From Allomyces arbusculus (Eukaryota > Blastocladiomycota > Blastocladiomycetes > Blastocladiales > Blastocladiaceae), in assembly GCA_027604705.1 (NCBI GenBank), contig JADHYV010000042.1:124001-188000 (forward strand): DNA of 64,000 nt, written 5' to 3'. The stretch's first letter is position 1; each line of letters opens with the position of its first letter. Shown piece by piece: positions 56,643-64,000 of this stretch. The notes beneath the pieces were generated by a model, which did no database searches, was not told the origin of the DNA, and worked only from the letters and a program-made list of their open reading frames with translations. A program made the position numbers and the translations under genes.

Positions 56643-57796
56643 ATGTTCCGCTCCGTCCTGCCAACACTCGCCCGGCGAACAATGGTTTCGGCACCAGCGC
56701 CGAGCACGCTCGCTGCTTGCGCGTACGGATCGCCGTGCCAACTGCTCGCCACGCTCGAACCCGCACACTCACCGCTGTGCTGGGTCCAACAACAGCCTGA
56801 CCCGTCCGCTGGCGCGAGCACCGGCACGTCCCGCTGCCGCTGCGGCATCATGGTGGCGCACCTTCGCGACGGCGCCGCAGGAACCCGTCAAGGGCAACAA
56901 AGTGCGGTCCTACGCCGAGTCAGAGGGCCGCTTTTCGGTACGTGCCCAAGCACCGTGCGTTCGCGTCGCGCACGCCAGCGATTTGACCAGCGACCACGAC
57001 CGTAGAGTCTCGCGTACCGCAGTCTCGGCCTGATGCTCTTGACGGGCGCGGCGATCTACCTCTACTTTGACATTGAAAAGGAGAAGGCGCGGCAAGTGAT
57101 TGGTGCGTTCACGCTCTCCCGCTACCAACGATGGTGCCATCTTTCTGCTCACTGCCCGAAATGGTGTTGTAGAGGCGCGTAACGCTGACCAGGCTGTGGG
57201 CAAGCCCAAGCTCGGCGGTCCCTTTTCGCTGATCGACACGAACGGCAAGCCCGTGACCGACGCCGACTTCCGCGGTAAGTTCATGCTGCTGTACTTCGGG
57301 TTCACCAACTGTCCGGACGTGTGCCCGGAGGAACTTGAGAAGATGGCGACGGCGCTCGACTCGCTCGGTACGCACGCATCCCTCCCCCTTCCCCCTCGCG
57401 CACACCGTCCCTAACCTCCCCCTCCCGCGGATAGACCCGACCGTGTCGGCCAAGATCACGCCCATCTTCATCTCCGTCGACCCGAAGCGCGACGACATTG
57501 CTGCGGTCCGCGACTACGTGGCCGAATTCCATCCGCGGCTCGTCGGGTTGACGGGTACCTACGACCAGGTCAAGGCCGCGGCCAAGGCCTACCGCGTCTA
57601 CTTTTCGTCGCCGCCGCCCGAAGAGAATGTCGACGACGATTACCTCGTCGATCATTCGATCTTCTTTTACCTGATGGATCCGCAGGGCGCGTTTGTCGAT
57701 GCCTACGGCAAGAATTTGCTGGCCGACCAGGTGGCCGCGCGCATGCGCGCGCGCGTCGAGGCGTGGGAGAAGACCGAGGGGCCGATTGCCGCGTAG
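56643..57796 (+). CDS. SCO1: mitochondrial copper chaperone SCO1
   Basis: Five exons (56643-56722, 56796-56937, 57006-57102, 57173-57367, 57435-57796) join in phase to 291 residues, near yeast Sco1 (295). An Arg/Ala-rich presequence (MFRSVLPTLARR start) targets mitochondria. One membrane anchor near residues 80-93 (GLMLLTGAAIYLYF) is followed by KPKLGGPFSLIDTNGKPV. The thioredoxin-like domain has the copper-binding CxxxC (NCPDVCPEE), FISVDPKRD and the conserved copper-ligand His in VDHSIFFYL. It delivers copper to cytochrome c oxidase subunit II at the inner membrane. The first intron (56723-56795) is inferred because it alone restores the frame between the presequence and the anchor. Confidence 0.92.
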
Positions 57797-58044
57797 AGCA
57801 TGGGGTTGGAGAGTGAAGGGTATTTACTATATTATTAGCTGAACGTATTGATTGTCGTTGCAGCGCCATGATCGGTTCGGAGAGCAAGTCGCGTATATTG
57901 ATTTATTTTTGGTACAGAGCGCACCCATGCGCCGTCGTTCGGTCCAGGAGCGCGCGGGAGAAAATCGCGGTAATCGGTCTACATACATGAAAGAAGCACA
58001 CACAAACGCAAAAACGACAAAAGCGACACAAAGCGACCTCCACT

Positions 58045-58978
58045 CTACGCCTCGTTGACCTCGACATGGTCCTCGTCCGCGAGCGTCGCCCACTCTGGGA
58101 TCCGCAGCATCAGCATTTCTTTTGCGCGCGCAAACACGTCCTCGACTTTCCCCTCCGAGTGGACCGACACGACCATGCCGCGCTCGCGGTAGTACTCGAC
58201 CGCCGGCATCGTCTGCTCCGTGAACACCTTGAACCGCTTCTTGATCGACGCCATGTTATCGTCGGGCCGCCCGGACGTCTCGCCGCGCTTGAGCAGCCGC
58301 TGCGTCATGACCTCGGTCGAGCAATCAAAGAAGAGGACCGCCGCGGGAACCACGTGCAGCAGCCGCTCAAACGCCTTGCCCTGGTCGACTTGCCGCGGGA
58401 ACCCGTCAATCAGGTACCCGTTGGAGGTCGCGGGCGCGCGCGCCATGGCTTCGCGCAGCAGGTGGATCGTCACGTCCATGGGCACGAGCTGGCCCTCGGC
58501 CATCATCCGGTTCAGTTCAGAGCCGAGCGGGGACCCGGACGCGACTTCGGCACGGAGAAGGTCGCCTGCCGACAGGTGCGTCAGGTGGAACGCGTCCTTG
58601 AGCAGCGTGCAGTTGGTGCCCTTGCCACTATGTGACGAGAAAATGAGGCCGTCATGAGTTGCAAGCGCGACGTGCCAGCGAGCTAAATGCAGCATCACCA
58701 CGAACCTTCCTGGTCCGCCGAGGACGAAAATGATTTTGCGGCCCTTCAAGTCAAACGGCGCGTCCTCAAGCTTGGGCAGCTCGCTCTTGATCTCGGCCGC
58801 GGGCTTCTCGCCCTCAATCGAGCGCTTCTCTGGGGAAAATGGCGCATCTCTTGTGTCAGCACAAAGGCACGCGAAAAGGGTCGCGGAACGTGGGGTCACA
58901 AGCGGTACCCTTTTTCCGGCGCATATGGCACCCCAAGAAATCATCCCAGGCACTGGAAATGGAGCCGAGCAGCGTCAT
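58045..58978 (-). CDS. AK1-type adenylate kinase
   Basis: Three exons (58978-58909, 58829-58706, 58627-58045) give 258 residues. The second intron splits the P-loop GGPGSGKGT (61-69), which is complete only after splicing. Other motifs are LSAGDLLRAEVASGS, GYLIDGFPRQVDQG and the short lid RLLKRGETSGRPDDN, marking the short, lid-poor AK1/UMP-CMP kinase group; it interconverts 2 ADP and ATP plus AMP. About 50 residues precede the core (basic RRKKEKRSIEGEKP, then an acidic-hydrophobic stretch), longer than in human AK1 (194 aa). An upstream in-frame Met at 59107 would add 43 residues. AK rather than UMP kinase is favoured by the FPRQ motif, but that is not decisive. Confidence 0.88.
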
Positions 58979-59943
58979 GGTATCGAGAACGCGTTGACAA
59001 GAATGTGCTGGGCCGTCGGTCGCGCGTGCGGCAGGGACACGCTGGGCGAATCGGTCGAGCAAGTCGGGCTCGAGAGAGTCGAGAGAGAGGGAGAACGGGC
59101 GAAACAAGACGGTCGCAGTGGGTCTTGACTTGTCGAGCTCGCAGCTGCTACTTGCCGTGGATCACCGGCACGCTGGGTCGGTTGGTCGGTGTCACGGGGG
59201 TCGCGACGCTGATGAAATTGCACGACGTTGGTTCGGGATCACACGCGCGGGCGTCTCGGGCGTGTTGAGTGCGGGAGGAGAGAGGATCCCATGGCGGCAA
59301 CGAGCAACGAGCAACTGGGTCCTGTTGCTGCCAGTGCGATGATGGCAGCGGCCGGTTGGAAGCTCGAGGTGCAGGACTTGCGGCGTTCGATTGTGGAGCA
59401 GCTGCAGCACGACCAGAGTTTGCTCAGTGTTCACTGATGTCATGCTGCGCGAGGTGGACCCGTCCGGCCGCTGATTGTGATCTTGTCTCGCGCTGGCGCT
59501 TGCCGACACTGCACAGCTGCCTGGGTCCGCTCGTGCCGCACCGGCGCAGTTGTCGACAAACATGATCATAGAGGCGAGATGGATCGATGGAGTGTGCCAT
59601 CAAAAGAATGCGCGTGAGCCGATGACCGCGGCACGTTGTAGTCTACGTTGTCGAACAACCGGTCGGACCGTTACGTTGCAGGATCCGCTGCAGCTCTGGT
59701 GCCGATCACGGGCCCAGACTGGACGAGGCGAGCAACTCGCCGCCAGCAACAAGAGCGAGTCCAGGACGAAACCATCAATGAGTTACTCTCTGCTTCCTAT
59801 GTACAACGGCCGGACGTCCAACACCAGCATCGACATGGTCCAGCAACGGCAAACTCGGTCCGCTCGTCGCCACCAGTCACCTCTGAACGACGACGTGCAA
59901 CGCGAACCACTCCGGGGGCCCGCGAGTCCCTTGCACCCGCCAC
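58979..59943. other. intergenic, no gene seen
   Basis: Nearly 1 kb between two minus-strand genes. Open frames up to about 140 codons occur on both strands but have no motif, and their composition looks random. It probably holds the adenylate kinase promoter and the downstream flank of the stress-protein gene. Confidence 0.4.
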
Positions 59944-60769
59944 TTACGGAGATGCCTCCAGGTGCTCCTCGTCATGCGTCGTGACGGGCCGAATCACGAG
60001 CACCGGGCACGGCGCGTGGTGGCTCAGGTAGTCGGAAACGGACCCGAGCACGGCGCGCTTGAGCATACCGAGCCCGCGCGACCCAACCACAATGGCATCG
60101 GCATGCACGTCGCGCGCCTTGCGCAAAATGTCGGCACGCGCGTCGCCACGGATCGCGAACCCGCGCACGCGCGTGACGGGCGGTGCGTTGGTGCCCTCGA
60201 GAGGCGCCAGCAGACGACGGCCCATGTCGCGGATCAGCGCGTGCGAGTCGCGGCGCGCCGCGTCCTCGAGGTCCTCGACGGCCGGGAGGAGGCTCGCGCC
60301 CATGTCGGCAAGGTACAGGTTCTGAAGAGTGAGACGTTGTGAGATACAATAGCTGAGACAACAAAGAGTGGGAGACGCGTCATCAAATCCTTACCTGGTA
60401 GGACCGCACGTGAACGAGCACGACCGTGTCATTGGGACGCAAGAAGTGGTGCCGCGCCCACTCAACGGCCTCGATCGACGACGGCGACCCGTCAACCGGC
60501 ACAAGCACGGTGCGCCCGCCTGCGAGCGTCGACGTCGACGCGGCCTTTTCTGTCAGATGGTGCTCGTCGTGCACTGGCCGCTCCTCGGGCTCGAGCAGGT
60601 GCGCAGCCGGGTGGCCGTGGCGGTCACTGTAGGGGTCGGCGCCCGTGCTGGAGCCCGCACTGGCGGCAGGCGCGGGGTTCGTGGCGGCGGGGGCAGTGGA
60701 GCTGGTGGTCGACGACATGGCTCCTTGGTGCTTGGAGGAACTGCTGCTTGAGGTTGATGCTCGATCCAC
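59944..60769 (-). CDS. universal stress protein (UspA) domain protein
   Basis: Two exons (60769-60395, 60321-59944) with a 73-nt intron give 250 residues. A Ser/Ala/Pro-rich N-terminus of about 80 residues precedes one Usp domain: RTVLVPVDGSPSSIEAVEWA, VVLVHVRSY, ADAIVVGSRG and the nucleotide-binding GSRGLGMLKRAVLGSVS, ending CPVLVIRPV. The G-2x-G-9x-G(S) pattern predicts ATP binding. Such proteins are linked to stress responses, but the molecular role in fungi is poorly known. Its intron has one of only two canonical GTAAG donors in the window. A TATA-like run lies about 75 bp upstream. Confidence 0.88.
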
Positions 60770-61388
60770 GGTCGGCTGGATTCGATTCAGGTCTGTAGAG
60801 AGGTGGGGCTGGAGCGCGGTCCTGGCCTCGGCAGGGCCACCATATATACGCGCGTGGAAGCGGGCGTGGCAATGGCGACGCTGACGGGCCTGTCACAGCT
60901 CGCGCAACGTTGCTCGCAGTTGCGTGCGGGTGACACGGTGTGCATCGTGCTCGTTGTGGAACATGGGTGCGGAACCTTCACGGCCACCGCGTTCTCGTCC
61001 GCGCGTTGCCCGACAAAGTCGCACACACGCGTCTTCCCGCGCGAAACTTCGCCGGAAATGGCCGCACCTCACATCCGCGTCACACTCACATGGCACGCCA
61101 CGTTTCGCCACGTCGCGCCACCCCGCGCCACCGGGCCCACCAGCGGGCCAACTGGGCGCTTCACAACTCCCCACCGCCAGCACCATGTCCTGGCCTGGGC
61201 CCTTGCAGTCCAGGTGGTCCAATCGTCATTGCTCTCCATTCTTCCCCATCGTTCTGGCCTCTGTCGCGACCGCATTGCTCCCGGCAGGTACAAATAGCCC
61301 TACCCAGGCGGTCGTTCCCCCGATTGCAACTCAACTTGATTGCATCGCTTCCCTCTTGCAACACCAGCACCAGCTTTTTTTTTCCATC
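60770..61388. other. divergent upstream region Usp/GNAT
   Basis: Shared promoter and 5' UTR space. The TATA-like run at 60841-60849 serves the Usp side. A run of nine T lies just before the GNAT start. Confidence 0.4.
60841..60849 (-). promoter_or_regulatory. TATA-like element upstream of Usp gene
   Basis: GTATATATG on the minus strand, alone in GC-rich sequence, 72-80 bp before the start codon at 60769. Confidence 0.35.
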
Positions 61389-62141
61389 ATGTCCTCCGCC
61401 TACGGTTCCGTCGCCAAGCCGGCCATGGACAACGTCGACCCGGCCAAGCTCGCTGCCGTTCTCAAAACGCTGCGCTTCCATCCGCCGTCGAGGCCCGATT
61501 CCGTGCTTGCCATTGTGCCCGTACCTTGCGCACGGCCGCTTTCGCCGACCCTGCTCGCGTACTTGCAATCGCTGCTCAACCACGAGATCCGTGCGGGCAA
61601 CACCTACCCCCAAGAATTTGAGGTCGATGCCGCTGGCTTCTCTGCCTACTTCCTGAGTGCGGACGCGTTCCTCGCCATTCTGTGGTCCGAGTCCCAAGCC
61701 CTACCGACGTCCGACACCATCACAACCTGGACGGCCGACCAGTGCGCGGCGCACATTGCCGGCATGTTCTACGTCAAGCAAAACTATCCCGGCCGGTCGT
61801 CGCACATTTGCAATGGCGGGTTCATCACGGCGCCGCAATTCCGGATCGGCTTGGGGGTCGGTCGTGCCATGGCGCTCTCGTTTTTGCGCGTCGCGCCTTT
61901 GCTCGGGTACCGCGCGTCCGTCTTCAACCTCGTGTACACGTCAAACGAAGCGTCGGTCCGGCTCTGGTCGGCGTTTGGGTTCAAGGAAATCGGCCGTGTC
62001 CCGCAGGCCGGGCGGCTGCGCACCAAGGACGGCAAGGAAGAGTTTACCGACGCGATCGTGTTCTACTTTGATTTCTTGAACTGGGCGGCGCCGGCGCTCG
62101 AATTGTACAATAAGCCGCGCGGGCCAGTGGCCAAGTTGTAG
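61389..62141 (+). CDS. GNAT N-acetyltransferase, Mpr1-like
   Basis: A single exon from the Met at 61389 gives 250 residues. The frame is open further upstream, but conservation-like sequence begins only here and a T-rich leader precedes it. The GNAT core is clear: NTYPQE near 71, GMFYVKQNYPGRSSHICNGG (125-144), the acetyl-CoA loop RIGLGVGRAM (152-161), FNLVYTSNEASVRLW and GFKEIGRVPQAGRL. The NYPGRSSH and VYTSNEAS blocks resemble the yeast Mpr1/S. pombe Ppr1 group, which acetylates toxic proline analogues and lowers oxidative stress. Substrate here is inferred. It is convergent with TRM5. Confidence 0.83.
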   Translation: MSSAYGSVAKPAMDNVDPAKLAAVLKTLRFHPPSRPDSVLAIVPVPCARPLSPTLLAYLQSLLNHEIRAGNTYPQEFEVDAAGFSAYFLSADAFLAILWSESQALPTSDTITTWTADQCAAHIAGMFYVKQNYPGRSSHICNGGFITAPQFRIGLGVGRAMALSFLRVAPLLGYRASVFNLVYTSNEASVRLWSAFGFKEIGRVPQAGRLRTKDGKEEFTDAIVFYFDFLNWAAPALELYNKPRGPVAKL

Positions 62142-62197
62142 AGCAGTGTCCATGACAATTTTGCGCAAAACGAAAAATGGTATTGCTGCCCCTTCAT

Positions 62198-64000
62198 CTA
62201 CTCAGCGGTCGCATCCGCATCCACCCTCGCCTTCTTTGCGACTGGCGACGCGCCAGAGCTCCTCTCCACTGGCTCCCGCGCGCGCTTATCATCCCTCTCC
62301 ACCAACTCCTCCTCCTCGTGTGCGTCGTAATTCAGCTCGCGGTCAATATCACCGGCAACACACTCACCAAAGACCACCTTTTCCGGGACCGTGAATGACG
62401 CACAGCACATGTGTTTCCGCGGCGCCACGAGCCGCACGCGGTGCACGGCAATTGGCGCATCCAGCGGCGTGCCGAGCACTTGCTCGATCCGCGCCTGCAC
62501 GTCGCGCGTACACGCCATGTCGTCGGTCTCGCCTGGGCTCGACGGTTGCGCTCGCGTGAAGCAGTAGACGTGCACGAGCGGGCGGCGCGCGGCGAGGTCA
62601 GTGCGGAGGACCGGGGTGGTCGCGTGCGCCGCGTAGAGGCCGTGGAACGCGTCTATCAAGTCATACCAGAGTCAGTTTCATGTTCCACCGCGCATCAGCG
62701 TCATGGTCCGCCGCGTCTCAGTGTTACGCTCCACCGCGCATCTACGGTTTCAGTCTTCGACCGTACCCAAAAAACCGAGCGCCGACGCCGGCAAATTCAT
62801 CACGTAGTGCTCAAACGTCTTGACCTCGAGCGCGTCCCAGTGCGCGACCGCGTTCCGCAACCGTTCCGCCGTCGCGCGATGCGCGGTCCCATCCTTGTGT
62901 TTCCGCTCCTTGGTCCGCGCGCGCATCTCCTCGTTTGCCGCGGCCGCGAGGTACGCCGGCCGCACGACACTCGCATACTCGTCGTTCAGTTTCGCGACCG
63001 ACGCGCGAATAAACTCTCGCCCGCATAGGTTATACGGGCGCACGAGTCCGGATGCGGGCGGAGGCATCGCGTAGAACTTCTCCTCGCCCTCCTTGGGTTC
63101 CGGTACCGGTGCGGGCGCGTCGCTCGGGATCGCATTCGCGCCGATATTGTGCACGAGCCACTTGTACGAGTCTGGGTTCAAGTCGTTGGCAAAGACGCAT
63201 GCGAGTTGCGATTTGGCCGCGGGAAGCGCGAACGGGCCGATGCCGCACATGGCGTCGGCGACGAGCGCTGGCCGGTCACCCGAGAAGTACCGCTTCACGA
63301 GCCGTCCGTGCTCCGTGTGCAGCCGCGAGTTCCAGTAGACGGTGGCGAAATCGAGGTGGAAGGTGATGCCGTTTTCCGAGACGGTGGTTGGCAGGTGCGT
63401 GGCCGTGTGATTCGTGGCCACGTCGGCGCGCCGAGCGAGGATTTCGAGCGGGAAGGTGCGGAATTGCGTGTGGATCGACGAGGTCTTGTTGACGACCGTG
63501 TTGATGCGCAGATTTTTCTGGATGGAGAAATGGGCGGGGTCAGGAGTGAGGTTCTCCGCCAAGTCCCAGCCAAGGAAGAGAGCGTGCGAGCGGGATACGG
63601 ACGTCGACGATGACCTGGCCAATCAGGTTCTTGTACGGCAGCAAGTGGGCGCGCAGGTTCATGTGCGCCACGTCGCCGACGGCCTCGAATGCCGTGATTA
63701 CCTCGGCGTCCTCGGGGAGCACGGCTTTAAGGATCTCGTCTGTTCCGCGTGAAGTCACGTCAGTCAGGGTCGGCAAAGTCTCTGGTCCCGACGATGGCTC
63801 CTGCCATCGGGTCGCAAACGCGTACCTGCGGACCAGTAATCGTAGCCCAGCTCGAGCGTGTAGTTTACTGCCTCGACCGGCAACTCGAGGTCGGCGAGAG
63901 CCTTGACTACTTGTGGCAGCTCGGCCGGGACCTTGGCAGGATCTGCGCGTGCTTTGCCGTGTCACGCATCGTGATCAGCATCTCAAACCCGACCATGGTC
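62198..64000 (-). CDS. TRM5: tRNA (guanine37-N1)-methyltransferase TRM5 (5' end beyond window)
   Basis: Visible exons are about 64000-63826, 63739-63603, 63517-62767 and 62652-62198. Motifs follow Trm5 order: [68 protein letters not shown], the AdoMet-binding [27 protein letters not shown] and catalytic-site [15 protein letters not shown]. It forms m1G37 in tRNAs, preventing frameshifting, in the nucleus/cytosol and in mitochondria. A basic C-terminal extension ends the protein. In the first visible exon the reading frame is broken near 63955: either a one-base deletion or a splice junction not recognisable at the window edge. The protein is incomplete at its N-terminus. Confidence 0.9.
62672..62740 (+). 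repeat. three 23-nt tandem repeats inside a TRM5 intron
   Basis: Three consecutive 23-nt units, all beginning TCAG and with a CCRCCGCG-type end, fill most of the 114-nt intron 62653-62766. They explain why this intron is longer than its neighbours. Confidence 0.75.

Noticed and set aside
59550-59984. 144-codon plus-strand frame between the adenylate kinase and Usp genes
   Set aside because: No motif, overlaps the Usp 3' exon on the other strand, composition looks random.

Overview
The window is nuclear DNA of a filamentous or zoosporic fungus. It carries a QRRRW-type chitin synthase and the fungus-style three-domain HIS4 protein. Genes are compact, coding GC is high, and there are about 34 short introns, most of 60-90 nt. 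An early-diverging high-GC lineage such as Blastocladiomycota is my guess only; nothing in the window proves the phylum. GT-AG introns and in-frame joins were found by reading exon ends by eye and checking codon phase.

Layout. (1) 0.2-6.5 kb is a cluster of F-box-like/leucine-rich-repeat (F-box/LRR) paralogues, all broken. (2) 6.7-28.1 kb is a housekeeping block: an ABCC/MRP transporter (minus), a gene-poor stretch, chitin synthase (minus), HIS4 (minus), tRNA-Trp (plus), proteasome ATPase Rpt3 (minus) and an ABCF ATPase (plus). (3) 28.6-39.1 kb is a second F-box/LRR cluster with three intact genes and at least four relics. (4) 39.7-43.5 kb is the NOT4 E3 ligase (plus). (5) 44.2-46.3 kb is a non-coding repeat island with tandem repeats and a foldback whose arms share 151 identical bases. 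(6) 46.3-53.6 kb is a third F-box/LRR cluster: one intact gene and several relics, with a fragment of a CCH1-like calcium-channel gene embedded between LRR remnants. (7) 54.2-64 kb is a second housekeeping block: a membrane-anchored PHP-domain hydrolase (minus), mitochondrial SCO1 (plus), AK1-type adenylate kinase (minus), a universal-stress-protein-domain protein (minus), an Mpr1-like GNAT acetyltransferase (plus) and tRNA (guanine37-N1)-methyltransferase TRM5 (minus, cut by the window edge).

The housekeeping genes do not form one pathway. The main story is the contrast between well-kept, intron-rich, GC-rich genes and rapidly duplicating and decaying, intronless F-box/LRR arrays that look less GC-rich. 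NOT4, Rpt3 and the F-box family all belong broadly to ubiquitin-proteasome biology, but nothing shows they are co-regulated. The most unusual genome-wide signal is the 5' splice site: C at intron position +4 in 30 of 34 inferred introns (GTNCG in 25 of 34), where most eukaryotes have A or T. The other strong anomalies are the channel fragment set into LRR remnants and the foldback repeat island.
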